From contig JARKIF010000040.1 of assembly GCA_029378245.1 (NCBI GenBank), positions 248,001 to 312,000 of the forward strand: DNA of 64,000 nucleotides. Reading direction: 5' to 3'. The DNA is from Roridomyces roridus. Lineage: Eukaryota; Basidiomycota; Agaricomycetes; Agaricales; Mycenaceae. The notes under the pieces are model-generated. The model was not told the DNA's origin. It searched no databases and saw nothing but the letters and a program-made list of their open reading frames with translations. This document shows, in pieces, positions 21,420 to 32,890 of this stretch (position 1 is the stretch's first letter; every line of letters begins with the position of its first letter). A program made the translations under genes and the position numbers.

Positions 21420-23400
21420 GGACCTGAATCTCAGCTCGGTACAAATATATTTTGCGTGTACACTAATTATTCAGAACATCCAAGTGCGAAGCGAAGTATC
21501 ACAGAAGCCTGCAGAACGCCGAAAGCTCCGGAGAGCACGAACTCCCACATGAGGACTCGGAGGAAGAAGGTGAGCCGACCGTCGATGATGCACATCCTGA
21601 AAACGGGGAGGAATAATCCTCCGGCGAGACGGGGAAGGCCGATACGACTGGCGATGGCAATGGTGCATAGGGAAAATGACAGTCAGCTGCTTGGGGTCGA
21701 CGAAGTTCAGACTTGGTGTAGGGGGAGATTCCGTCCAGAAATCCCTGTCCAAGTCACTGAGGGCAGGGAGTGGCCGTCCGTAGTAGCGCGGGAGACTACC
21801 CAGGGGTGGAGACGTGGTGTAAGGCAGGCTGGGTAGCCGGAATGAAGACGCCGGATGATACCGCAGTGAATGGGCTCGCCCCTGATAGGGATACGGGTAA
21901 GGGCCAGGAACACGCTGAAGCGGTGAGCCGCACTCGTACTCGAACTCTCGTTCCAACGCAACGGTGACGCTCATGTACTCGCACGGCATCTTCTTCTTCG
22001 TGCAGCGCTCGCACGGCGACGTGAGTCCCGGCAACCGGACGCCTGTATCATACGCTGCCGTGCACTGCGTTATTCCATTTTTTTTTAGCTCTCCGCCCAA
22101 ATATAACGAGATGTCGTACTTACCCGTTGTTTCTGTCGACGGCAGTTCGAGCACGCGAGGATGGTTCGCGGGTGGTTGAGTTTCTTGTGCGAGGCGCGAC
22201 GAGATGATGAGGAGGCGGGAGGCATGGGTTTGAAAGTTGAAACGACGGTACCTAAACGAGCCCGGCGACCTGCCTTTATACTTTCCCATTGTCGCTAAAC
22301 GAAACTGATCTGCGACTCAGTGCTATATCACTACTCGCTTAGCGAAAAATCAAATACTTTTCAATGGATGGCGGCCGAGTGAAAATGACAATGGTTGCTC
22401 TCTTGTGGAGCAAGACTACGCACACGAAGCTTAGGGCGCGAGAAGTGCTGCCCGTTCCATTCGTAGTACTCTTATTTCGCTTCAAGCCTTCACCAATTGG
22501 TAAGTAATCGTCGGTAATCAACCTGTCTTAAAATCAGTGCCACCACCCAATCAGTCTGGCAGTGCCACACGCGGATCCCGAACACAGAGCCGGGCTAAAT
22601 GTGTCATCCACTTGGTGTCATCAGCCAAAAAGTGAGCCCAGGATGCAAGAAAGGGGACGGGGAGCAAGATGCTTGCAACAGAATACATTCTGTATGAATT
22701 TCGCGGCAAATTCGATGCTTCAATCGCCACAGCAGGAAGTCGGAGTTCAACTGTGCGTCATTGTTGCTGACATTTCATGCAGTACCGACTGGTGCCGATT
22801 TGCCGCCGATACTGATCTCTTTGTTCAGCCACAACCCTGCTCCCACTGCAGGCAGGCTATCGCAAGACGACTCCCATAGAGTAATCTCCCCCGATTGTCG
22901 CAGCCTCGCAAACGTGGGGGAAGTACGTACTAAACAGCACAGGCACGCAATTTCAAACGCTGGCGCGTACGGGTGATCCGGCGGGTTCCCCGGATCGGCT
23001 GGGATCAGCCTACGGCCTCGGGATGCCGTTTCAAATTGAATTGATCATGTCAAACTCCTTGGAATCGAGGACGATCCAACCATCCAAGCATATCGTAATC
23101 GCCGCCGGCGACTCGCACTTTTTTGTGCAGGGATGGTAAGTATGGGCTTTGACGTCACGGCGCGGAGTATCAATACTTACAGGCCAGGGAGTGCGGCGTC
23201 ATTGTGCCGCGATATTTTCTCTCTAACACGCAAATCTTGGAGACCCCCCTCATTTGCGAACATTCAACACAACGGCGGACTAGACGGGCGCCCCCTCGGG
23301 ATGTCGTCATCGGGTTGAAATTCAACTACGCGCCAAACGCGATTTAGACCCAGAGTTCATTGACAAGTATTCATTCAGAAGTTCAAGGCAAATTGAATTG
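21420..23400. repeat. segmental duplication copy A
   Basis: About 2 kb that aligns by eye with 23840-25450. Shared parts are the AATATATT/GCGTGTACACTA left flank, the whole Zn2Cys6 gene, its promoter (CTTTATACTTTCCCATTGTC) and downstream non-coding blocks (for example GGATCCCGA...GAGCCG near 22580 and 24875, and GGGATGTCGT near 23300 and 25295). Copy A and copy B are in direct orientation. Confidence 0.75.
21471..22225 (-). CDS. Zn(II)2Cys6 regulator-like protein, copy A, frameshifted C-terminus
   Basis: Two exons, 22225-22124 and 22064-21471. The intron splits the zinc cluster: CSNCRRQKQR ends exon 1 and exon 2 begins with the third Cys. The cluster reads C-X2-C-X6-C, a spacer of 17, then C-X2-C-X6-C (CERCTKKKMPC), the DNA-binding domain of fungal transcription factors. 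A Pro/Ser/Tyr-rich linker with LPRYYGRPLPAL follows. Compared with copy B, an extra ACTGT near 21680 shifts the frame, so the last 65 or so residues differ. The copy-B frame remains visible as SPEDYSSPFSG and SPELSAFCRLL. No typical fungal-specific middle domain exists: both copies are short (about 200-230 residues). The target is unknown. Confidence 0.72.
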
Positions 23401-23840
23401 ACCATGCATTACAAACGGGACCCTACTGAGCAACTTGAGCTTGGTAAGGCACAAAGATGACTTGGTAAGGTGGGTTGGTAAGGAACAGGGCATCATTCAG
23501 CGGCGGCTCAGTAAGCCAAGTTGAACTTGAACAAGGTGGCGCGCACACGTGATCCCGTAACTCGTAAGTATTTCCCCCCGAACCATCTGCGAAACTCGCC
23601 AAAAACACCCGGCGTCCGCAACCCGTTTCATATGTGTGTGGATTTCCCGCTACTTCAAGCTGCCCAGCTCCAGAGTTCATTTGGTTGAATCAAGCCCTGG
23701 ATCGGCATGGCGGCCATACATGCTCAGCGAATCAATCGAAGAGTCCGACCTGGAGTGGGTATATTGATTTCAGCATCAGAAACGGCCTGCAAGAGTGAGA
23801 AAACTCCTGCGGTATTGTCGATACCTTCATTCGCCCATCC
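22226..23840. other. non-coding part of copy A and spacer to copy B
   Basis: Only short frames. 22226-22330 is the promoter of the copy A gene (TATACTTTCCCATTG repeated before copy B). 22550-22880 and 23280-23340 match the region upstream of copy B. 23400-23840 is unique spacer. Confidence 0.45.
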
Positions 23841-25450
23841 AATATATTCGCATGCGTGTACACTAGTTACATATTGACATCAAAGCAAGTAGGTAAATAT
23901 CACAGAAGTGTACAGAACGGCGGAAGCTCCGGAGAGCACGAACCCCCAAATGAGGACTCGGAGGAGGAAGGTGGTGAGCCGGCTGCCGATGATGCGGTTG
24001 CGGTGAACGGGGAGGGATAATCCTCTGGCGAAACGGCGAAGGCCGATGGGGCCGGCGAAAGCAAAGGTAATGGTGCATAGGAAAAATGCAACTGCCTGGA
24101 CCGATATAGACTTGATGTAGGTGTAGATTCGTCCAAGTCCGGGTCGCTGAGGCCCAGAGCAGGCAGTGGCCGGCCGTAGTACCGCGGGAGAATGCCCAAG
24201 GGTGGGGACACGGTGTAGGGAAGTCGCAATGTAGACGGTGGATGATACCGCTGGTACGAATACTCCAACTCCCGCTCCAAGGCGACTGTGACGCTCATGT
24301 ACTCGCAGGGGATCCTCTTCTTCGCGCAGCGTTCGCACGGTGACTTGATTCGAATTCCCGGCAACTGGACGCCTGTATCATCCGCTACCGTGCACTGCGA
24401 TACACATGTAAACTTCCACCTGAGAGATGAGGATGTCGTGCGTACCCGTTGCTTTTGCCTACGACAGTTCGAGCAGGCTAGGATAGCTCGCGGATGGTCG
24501 AGTTTCTTGTGCGAGGCCCGACGAGATGGTGAGGGGGACGCGGGAGGCATAGGAAAGTTGAAACGACGGTACAGAAACGAGGCCGGAGACCTGCAGGCTT
24601 TATACTTTCCCATTGTCGCTAAACGAAACTGATCTGCGACTTGCTATATCACCGCTCGCTTATTAGTAGTACATCAAATAGATTCTGAATAGATGGCGCC
24701 CGAGTGGAAATACCAATTCCTCCGCCCACGAAGGCCGAGACGTGGTTGCCCAGCGCCGGCTTTCTTGCCTAGCCTTGCCTACTCCCAAGTTTTTATCTTT
24801 CATTTTTGCTTCGAGCATTCACCAATTGAATCGGTTCACCAACAATCAAGCCATCAGGTTAACAGTGCCATTGCGGATCCCGACCAGAGCCGAGCAGGTT
24901 AAATGTGTCACCCGCATCGTGTCATCAGCACCAGAGAACGAAAAGGGCACGGTGAGCAACATACTTCAAACAAAAATGCATTCTGGATGTAAATCCGATG
25001 GTTGAATTCCGCCGACAGTGGAAAACTGTATGTTATTTCAGAGAATCCGGCCTTCTATAGCCGTCTGTTGGGCGCTTGCATTGACAGGTACAGCGCCCAA
25101 GCCCCCGTTCTGCCGCCGATCTGCAGAGACACGTCGATGCCCCCAGTCCACGAACGATTTTGCTATTACGGAAAGGCTGCCCCAGGCCCCCAGTACATAG
25201 ACCACCAAGCCCAACGTTTCTTGCTCACGGATGGCAAACCTCTGAAATCTGGTTCTCAAATTCCCACCTGGTATGTGCCTAGATGGGCGCCCCTCGGGAT
25301 GTCGTTATCGGGATGTCGTTGAAATTCAAACCACGCGACAAACCCCGTTTGATTGCAAGGTGATTCATGAATTGAACCTGGTGAGGTCATCAGAAGTCTC
25401 TTTTGAACCGAGCACGATCTGACCATCTAAACATCGCAGCCGCAGCTCTC
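23840..25450. repeat. segmental duplication copy B
   Basis: Counterpart of 21420-23400, in direct orientation. It carries the second Zn2Cys6 gene and shorter non-coding flanks. Non-coding identity is interrupted by indels, whereas the gene and its promoter are the best preserved. Confidence 0.72.
23900..24550 (-). CDS. Zn(II)2Cys6 regulator-like protein, copy B
   Basis: Two exons, 24550-24446 (35 codons) and 24394-23900, with a 51 nt intron at the same place as copy A. Zinc cluster: CSNCRRQKQRC, an unusually long 18-residue spacer, then CERCAKKRIPC, followed by EYMSVTVALEREL. The C-terminal half is Pro/Ser-rich (LPRYYGRPLPALG, SSSESSFGGSCSPELPPF), with no membrane segments. About 199 residues, far shorter than the usual 600 or more of this class, so it may act as a DNA-binding adaptor, a competitor or a remnant. 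Copy B appears to have the ancestral frame. An ATG 63 bases upstream (24613) lies in the same open frame only if the intron is ignored. Confidence 0.75.
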   Translation of the reverse strand: MPPASPSPSRRASHKKLDHPRAILACSNCRRQKQRVRTTSSSLRWKFTCVSQCTVADDTGVQLPGIRIKSPCERCAKKRIPCEYMSVTVALERELEYSYQRYHPPSTLRLPYTVSPPLGILPRYYGRPLPALGLSDPDLDESTPTSSLYRSRQLHFSYAPLPLLSPAPSAFAVSPEDYPSPFTATASSAAGSPPSSSESSFGGSCSPELPPFCTLL

Positions 25451-25685
25451 CGCAGCACTGCTGGGCGCCTATGTACGACCCGCGAGCAGAGTGGAACCTA
25501 GACTGACATGTCAGCTACAGGCATCCGCGTTCGGTGTACGTATGAATTGAATCAACCCTTTCTAAGTGCAGGGAGAGTGATTTCTATGCAATCTTCGTTG
25601 AGGGAATAGGGCAAGCGGCGAGGACGGCCCGTGTGCGGATCAAAAATGGTCATCAATTTGAAATCACGGGAGCTTCCGGACCTAT
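24551..25685. other. non-coding upstream part of copy B and spacer
   Basis: No gene supported. 24600-24640 is the duplicated promoter; 24850-25450 matches copy A non-coding blocks. Confidence 0.4.
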
Positions 25686-26591
25686 CACTTTCGTCGCTCG
25701 GCAAGCGAGGCTTCGGGCTGTGAAATCGGAGTTAATAACATGATGTCGGGAACGGACAATGGTTCACTGGCCTTCCGTTGCGCAGGGTCCTGCGATGCCA
25801 CTGTACATAGCAAGCGATGCATGCGATGTCAAGATTTAAAGCGCGCCGGACACACTGGTACCAAGACGCACAACATGGAGACTTGAGAACGCAGGAGTCA
25901 GGATCCGGACTTGTCTCACCAAATCCGTCACTTCCCTCCACGACCGCTCGGATTCTGACGCTGAACAATGAACAGCCATGGGACTGTAAGTACTAAAGGC
26001 AACCAACCTCATTATCGACACTCCAAACTCGACTCGAAGGAGGATGTTGCACCCAAGTTCTTCCTCCTCCCGAGTCTCTGCTGTAAATGTCCTGTGCCGG
26101 GTGCCCCAAACCGCCCGATAGTGCTGTCCTGTCCTGGCCATGGATTCAGGCTGACCTATACCACAATATTCCGCTCCTAGGACCGGCGTTCACAGCTTGG
26201 ACTAGGGGAATGATGCGGACGCGGTGGCCCGGATCGTGCTGCAGTATCCATGGCGCCGAGGGAGAGTGCGGCATGATTCGGCACTGGCAAGACATTCTGG
26301 TTCTAGTCTCCTCTTTTTGATTTCCTCCCATCGGTATCTGATTCAGCAATTGTCGAAAATCCGGGCTCTCATGGTGAGACAAGTCCGGATCCTGACTCCA
26401 TTTTGTGCGTCTTGGTACCAGTGTGTCCGGCGCGCTTTAAATCTTGACATCCCACACATCGCTTGCTATGTACAGTGGCATTGCAGGACCCTGCGCAACG
26501 GAAGGCCAGTGAACCATTGTCCGTTCCCGACATCATGTTATTAACTCCGATTTCACAGCCCGAAGCTATCGCTTGCCGAGCGACGAAAGTG
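25686..26591. mobile_element. foldback/TIR element, 906 bp with arms of about 230 bp
   Basis: The left arm 25686-25922 and right arm 26364-26591 are inverted copies with few mismatches. Both begin at CACTTTCGTCGCTCGGCAAG from the outside. The interior (25923-26363) has no recognisable transposase. Flanking target duplication could not be decided. It is a non-autonomous DNA transposon or foldback element. Confidence 0.8.
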
Positions 26592-26728
26592 AGATAGCAA
26601 TCTCTATTGTCCGACAATCCTAATTACCATATTCGAACACTTAACCGCATCACGACGTCCAATCCACCCATTGTCCTCGAACGTGTATATAGGTCGTCGC
26701 CCAGCCGACCCTCTCCTCTCTCCCAACC

Positions 26729-28024
26729 ATGAGCGTCATCCACAGCTTCCCCCCCCCGAGATCCTCACGGCGATATTCGCGCTGGCGAAACGCTCCGCCC
26801 TAACCTTCTCGCACGTCTCGCGGCAGTGGCGCGACGCAGCCACCAACGACTCGTCGCTCTGGCTCAAAGTGGCCCTGTGCACCAAGGACGCTAAACACAT
26901 CTCATTCCCTCAAGACCCTCCTCGCCCGGTCCAAGGGCCGGGCCATCAGCCTCACCCTCGACTTTTCGGACCTCCCTGTACTGCAGTCGGCCCTGCATGA
27001 ATTCCAGTTCTATCGACTCCTCAATGCGGTGATCCCGCACATCCCACGCACGCGCGAGCTCCATATCCATGCGCAGTCGCGGCTGTGGTCGTGGATCGTC
27101 GTTGCGTTAGCCACCGCCAAGTACGAGTCCCTCGAGGTGCTCGACCTCGAGACTATCATCCCCACTTCAATTATGATTAAAAAACGCCGCGCCAATGGGC
27201 AGACTGTGGATGCCACCCAACCAGCCATCCCATCCGTCTTCCCCTTCCCCAAGAACCACCCCCGTCTCAAAGACCTCCGCCTAATCGGGACCTCCATCGG
27301 CACGATCCCTATCCCGCGTCTCAACCACTTGCGCGTTGGGGGCCGATCTGCGCCTGTCGTCGTCGACGTCGACGGGAAACTCAACCCTAGGCTCTTCGAT
27401 CACGCGTCGTACCTTTCCTTTGAGGACATGTGCATCCCCGCCATGGCCTTCCCCCCTGACCCGCCCTCCGACGACGACGACGACGACGACAAGGACAAGG
27501 CCAAGGCGAAGGCTAAGAAGGCCCCCGTGCCTGTGCCACCCCTTCGCAACCTAACCCTCCGCGGACTCAGCGCCTCCCGGCACTGGAACCACAACATCCA
27601 CCAAATCGACGCCGAGTACGACTGCCAGCCCTTCTTCGAGTCGCTCTCCCGTCACACATCCAACCTCCGTTTCCTCCACATCGACTCTTGGGACCTCACC
27701 GGGCGCGCGTGGTGCGATTTTCTCAATTGGATGCCCGTCAAGAGGGTCTTCATCAACGTCACCGAACTACGCATCACGGGCATGCATCTGGCGGGCAGGG
27801 CATACGCTGACGTTGCCTACATCCTCGACGCGTTTCCGCGCGTGAAGCATTTGAGGTTGGAGAATTGCAGGCCGGGGACGGTGCAGAAGGTGATGGAGGT
27901 GTTGGACGTCGATTGGACGGTTTGTCCAAAGTTGAGATGGGTGAGGTTGGACGATGTGAATGTGGTTTATAGGTCGGATCCATTCCCGTTTTTTGGGGTA
28001 GCAGAGTTGGATTACTTTGAGTAG
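26729..28024 (+). pseudogene. F-box-like gene with two compensating frameshifts
   Basis: A TATATAGG lies at 26684-26692, and ATG at 26729 begins MSVIHSF. The F-box segment PPPEILTAIFALAKRS with FSHVSRQWRDAA is in the next frame after a run of nine C at 26749-26757. The frame returns to that of the ATG near 26900, after TKDA, and continues without stop to TAG at 28022-28024 (LKTLLARSKGRAISL and on). The C-terminal 370 residues are leucine-rich, with an acidic/basic low-complexity insert (seven Asp then KDKAKAKAKK). One extra C and one fewer A would give a single frame of about 430 residues. It could be a real pair of mutations or homopolymer indels in the assembly. Confidence 0.7.
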
Positions 28025-30244
28025 ATTGGGATGTGATGGTTGTTGTACAGGGCCAGAGTTGTATTCTATATTTCACAAAAAAGACTCGAATCGAATGACA
28101 AGTTACGAGCCCGGGGATCTCTGCACGTCGTTGGCACTTGAATCGCATCGAGAGAAGGGACACGCACGATACAATGCTCAAGCGACCACACACCGGCCAC
28201 TAGTACCACTCCCACCGTCGTCGCTGCAGTTTGGCGCGATCTCAACTGCAAAAAGCCAGCATGCGTGTGAAGAGGAAGCGGGGAAAAGATCCAATGAGGC
28301 AATGAACGGAACACCTGCGGCCAGTTGCAGGCTATATGCAATAAATCCCATATTTGCTCTGTTTTTGTGCGGTTGAGCTACCTCTGAGTCCCTTTGCTTG
28401 AATCAAGTCCACAGCTCACAAGCAAAGTAGATCCCGCAATGGATTAGATGATCCCAATAAAATTCATGATCAGGCGGGAAGAACCCATAAAAATTCTACC
28501 ATTGCAGTTATGGTCAGGCGCCGAGTCGAATGGACGAGAACGTATACTTACCTGGCCAAGGATAGGTAGCATACATACAGACCATCATGCATTGCAGATA
28601 TCGCTCGTGAGCCGTTACCAGCCATTGAACCGAACGAGATTGGAACGAGGTGTGCTCATGACTCCTACTGACATATGTACGACAACACAGTCATCTGAAA
28701 GCTCAGTCGAGATCTTCTCCAGGAATTCCCTCCCTCGTGCGTCGTCCACAAGTCAGTTCCTGAACAATCGCTCTGTTGAGTATTGATCGACCTGGAAAGA
28801 TAATCACATTCCTGCCATCGCGATATCTGATGGATTCAGCAGTTCGCCGGTTATCTCACTACATGACAGGCAGAGGATGCGTCCCTCATGGTTCAGACTA
28901 TTAAGGTAGCTACGTTCGACTGACGTTGACAAGCAGTATGTTCTTGACACTTCAGTCATGCCATGCGTCACCGTTGAACGTTGAACGCTTACAATTGCTC
29001 GTAGCCAACTGGGAGCTTCAGATTTTCCGTTTACTCGGAGGCTTAGAGCAAGGGCACCATTAATTTCAGACCGTCATCCCAGTGTTCGGCGTTCACTGCG
29101 GATCGGGCTCCTGTGGACGCGCCGGGGATAGATTCCCGTGCTGGTTTCCCTTGCGACCCAGTGCGACCCTTGCGAAACCGTGATCCGCCCGGAGTACACG
29201 CATGCGCACGCGAGCAGAAATGAATACATACATACCTATACATACATCATACGATAGCCGAACGACACCGCCGTGAGCCTGAAAAAACAGCCCTGTGGAT
29301 TATAGGGCACAGAAATCCCCAAAGGTAGCAGCGATGTCAGGGAAGACATCGCCTCAGCAGCAATGGTAAGGCAAAATGTCCTTCCGAGGAAGCGACCATG
29401 CCCAACCCGACAACCCCGAGCTATAAGAGGGAAACCCAGAACCTTCTCTTCTCCTCGCACCCACAAACTAAAAATCACAGATCCGAATTCGGTTCGACAT
29501 GGCCGTACACAATACAATAACTAAAAAAAAAAAATAGCGAGATCGAGAGCAGTAAGTACATACATATGTACGCGCAGAGTGTAACGGTATATGTGCGCTT
29601 GGATGAGTGTTGTTGCGAGAGAGAGAGAGCGTCAGAGATAATTATGAACGATGAGAAGATGAAATAAACAATCAGTCAATCCAGCCAGCCACTGGCCCGC
29701 CTTCCCCGCTCGCCCCAATTCGGGTTTCTCTCCTGGTCGTCCAGAAAACGATAGGCCAGCTTCGTACTCCTTAGAGCATGATGTTCCGAATCTAGCACCG
29801 AGCGATTCATTTAGCGCCGAGGAAGAGAATGGAGATGGGCAGGGACGCACATTTTTGCTCACGATCGAGCTATACACCGTGAATTCCCCAAATGGCATAG
29901 CGTGGATAAAACGGGATGAGCGAGCGTGGGTTGCCGAGCCGAGATGACCGCGCGATCCCGATAAATCCGGAATTGAATCGAATCGCCGTTCCATTTTTGG
30001 TGGATGTACAAAGGGGCAGCAGCAGGGAGTTGTGGTAATAGGAGAACGAAAGCAGGAAAGATGGTAAATAACGTGCAAATCAACCGGACCGAGAAAGAGA
30101 AAAAAACGAAATGATGGATTAGATGAGCGCGGCGCCTTCGAGGTTTGACCGCAAAACAATGCTAAGAGCGGTGCGGGTTTGAGCAAATGTGCAATGGAGG
30201 GAGAAGGCGCTCTGGGAAGATGGGGAAAGATCAAAACGAAAGAC
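28025..30244. other. long intergenic region
   Basis: 2.2 kb without a supported gene. It holds short simple repeats: ACATACATAC near 29226-29245, an A-rich run at 29522-29535 and (GA)n near 29622-29635. Some 3' UTR of the G-alpha gene may lie in its right end. Confidence 0.4.
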
Positions 30245-32890
30245 TCACTCTAAAGAGTGTCGTCAGCATGGCAAATAGATAGGAGAGTAGTCGCGAACGC
30301 ACCTTCGACTGCGGCCATGATCACTCGCAAGTTTTCAGTATCCGTAGCTGTTGTTATGCTTTGCGCGGGTGAGCATGGAACGAAAGGGGAAAGAAAGAAA
30401 AAAGAGTTCGGGGTGGCCGCCGCCCATAGCGCCCACGATCACGCCACCATCAACCGCCGTCCTCGTGAGGTGGGTCTGGGCGTATAGCGCGAGACGCTGC
30501 CGCCCTCCCACCATCGTGAAGCAGTAAGACCTCCCCGTCAGCATCCGCAGAGGCTGCTCCGTCTCCACCCACATCACCACCTAGCCCAGCCTCACCCCCA
30601 AGGGCACCAAAACAACATAAACAAAACAAGAGTGAATCCACCACTCACTGAATATAGATCTCCCTCTCCTTGGCCCTCCCCGCCTTTTGCGCCAGCCGTC
30701 CGAAACGCTTCTTGAAGTACTCCCGACCAGCGTGCGCAGAGTGGGTTTCGCCGTCAAAGTCCTGGGTAAGAAGTTAGCAGCAGTCGGTGGGAGCGAGCGG
30801 TAGAGGAGTGGGGGAAGGAGGGGCATGTAGGGAGGAAGGAGAGTATGGGGAGTGGAAGGGTGGCACGCGAAAGTGTGGCTCTAGTCCACGGGGAAGATAT
30901 CTAGTCCACGGGGAAGATAAGGTGAGAGTCAGGTAAGTGGGGAAACGGTAAAGTGGAGAGAAGGGGGCGCCAAGTGTAAGGGTAAGGGAGTAGCGGAGGA
31001 CGAGGCTGCTAGCAACGGGGATTCTATGGGCACTGGCGAGGATCCGGGAGTACACCGACAAAGGTAAGCCCGAGTACCAGTCGCCCGCTCACCCGCTCGC
31101 CGACGGGGAAGGACTCCGTGCCACCGATCCCACGTTTCGCACCCGCTGCGTGCCTGACGACGGGAGCTGAAGGACGGGAGCGGGGAGCTGGGAGCACACC
31201 GACAAAGGCAAGCGAGTACCAGCCGCCCGCCCCACCGCCATCAAAGAATCCGCGCCACCCATCGCACAGCGGGAGCCAGTGTGCCCACGAAGGTAAGCCC
31301 GAGCCCGAGCCACCCAGAGCGAGCACGGGCCGCCCAAGGAGCGACCTCCCTCCTCCCTTTCGCAGCCCACTCGCTCGACGACATGGAGAATGCCCACGCC
31401 ACCCACGAGGACGGGGAGCGCCGCACCACTGTGAGGTAGCGAATAGTAAAGTAAAGCCGATCAGAAGCAGGGAGGGGAGAGTACGAGTAATTAGAGAGCG
31501 AGAGAGAGCCGAGGAGGGAGGATAGCGAGAAGTGGCGAGCGGGGGAGACGCGGTAACGAGTAGAAGGAGGCTCAGGGTAGGGGTGGTGGTGGGGAGTACG
31601 AGTACGAGGAGGACGAGGAGTAAAGAGAGGAGGACGAGGAGGAGGGAGAGCACGGAAAGACTCACGGGGAAGAAATTCCGTATATCCGACGTCATTATCT
31701 TCTTCTCAAAGAGGTCGTTCTTGTTAAGGAAGAGTATCTGTGTACGTGGTCAGCATCGCGTCCGGGGACGGGGACGACGGCAAAAGAACGCGACATACTA
31801 TAGACGTCTGCTTGAACCACTGCGAATGACATATCGAGTCCCATATTGTCATGGCGTCCTGCATTTGATTCTAAAAAGTATCATGAGGACGGACAGCGGC
31901 TAGACGAGCAAGGGAAGCAACGCACGGCATCCCGATCTTCGACCAAGCACTGATCGTACCCGCTCAAGCTCACGAGGAACAGTATACTCGTCACGTCCTG
32001 GAAGCAGTGGATCCACTTCCTACGCTCGGATTTTTGACCTCCGACGTCGACCATCTATTGGGGAGAGTGAGAGTGAGCGGGGTAGGTGGGGAGGGAAGGG
32101 AAGGGCACGCACCAGCATCTCATGCTCCCGTAGCTTGAATGTCGTCTCCGTGATACCAATCGTCCTTGCACGCGCTTGGACGATATCTTGCTCTGTCGGC
32201 GTGTACGTCGGGCTGAATAGCCGTTCGAGCGCAGGGAGGAAGTACGCTAGGCTGGGGGTAGATCGTCAGCACCTCCAGGGAGACAAAAAAGAAGGGCACG
32301 TACTTTTCTGGGACAGCAGCCTCGTTCCCCCTCGCCCACGCCTGCCTCACAACCTCTTCTCCCCACAGCCTATCCAACGCGCCGTAGAAGTTCATGGGGA
32401 AAGCCTCCCCATCTCGCAGGTCCTCAGCAGTCTCGATCATAGCCACGTCGGCTGCGATCTCGTCGATGCCGACCTCGGGATAATCAGCATGCCTCGGCAG
32501 GTCGTCGCCAGGCGTCTTGCCCTCCTCGCCCTCGAGCCCCTCACGCTTTGGGGCAGCATTGGCATAGACCTCGGGCATCTCGATTCCCATATCGGCCATC
32601 GAATCGAGCAGGTATTTGACTCCCCTGACGACGTTCTCCCATACGAGCTGTCTGTACGACTCGCGCTCTTGCTCGGTGAAGGGAACCTGGTGGATGACAC
32701 GCATCTGCTTGAGGACCGTGCTCTTGCCCGAGTCGCCCGAGCCAAGGAGGAGGACTTTGACCTGCGAGGCGAGCCGCGCCTTTTGCTCCTTGAGGGCTTT
32801 TTCAGCGTTGCGGTGGAGGGCACGGTCGTGATCGGTGACACTGGTAGTCCCAGCGCCAGAGCCCTCGGGAGAAGAGAGGCAGGCACCCAT
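30245..32890 (-). CDS. G protein alpha subunit, eight inferred exons
   Basis: Exons 32890-32304, 32251-32113, 32054-31926, 31870-31799, 31737-31666, 30761-30649, 30358-30303 and a last few bases near 30249-30245. The N-terminus MGACLSS fits myristoylation and palmitoylation of membrane-anchored G-alpha. G1 P-loop is GSGDSGKST, with Asp instead of the usual Glu. Switch I is RARTIGITE, keeping the catalytic Arg but with Ile for the second Thr. G3 is DVGGQ with the catalytic Gln, G4 is NKND, G5 is TTATDT. It binds GTP and relays receptor signals. An insert with an acidic stretch ([12 protein letters not shown]) lies in the helical domain. The last splice gives AAVEE and stop, so the receptor-contacting tail of about 13 residues is missing unless the 3' end is spliced otherwise. 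Confidence 0.87.
30762..31665 (-). other. 904 nt intron 5 of the G-alpha gene with internal repeats
   Basis: All other introns of the gene are 47-62 nt except the 290 nt intron 6. This one holds a direct repeat of ATCTTCCCCGTGGACTAG (minus strand, near 30886-30920) and several degenerate copies of CTTACCTTTGTCGGTGT (near 31057, 31200, 31290), and is strongly C/T-biased. It has no stop-free exon that fits the G-alpha fold, so an unspliced minisatellite-like expansion is likelier than a missed exon. Confidence 0.6.

Noticed and set aside
29632..30234. 200-codon minus frame as a gene downstream of G-alpha
   Set aside because: TTG/CTG-type start, no domain, and composition like the surrounding UTR.
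31024..31695. Leu-rich 223-codon minus frame as a membrane protein
   Set aside because: It lies inside the large G-alpha intron; the Leu runs come from CTC/CTT-rich simple sequence.
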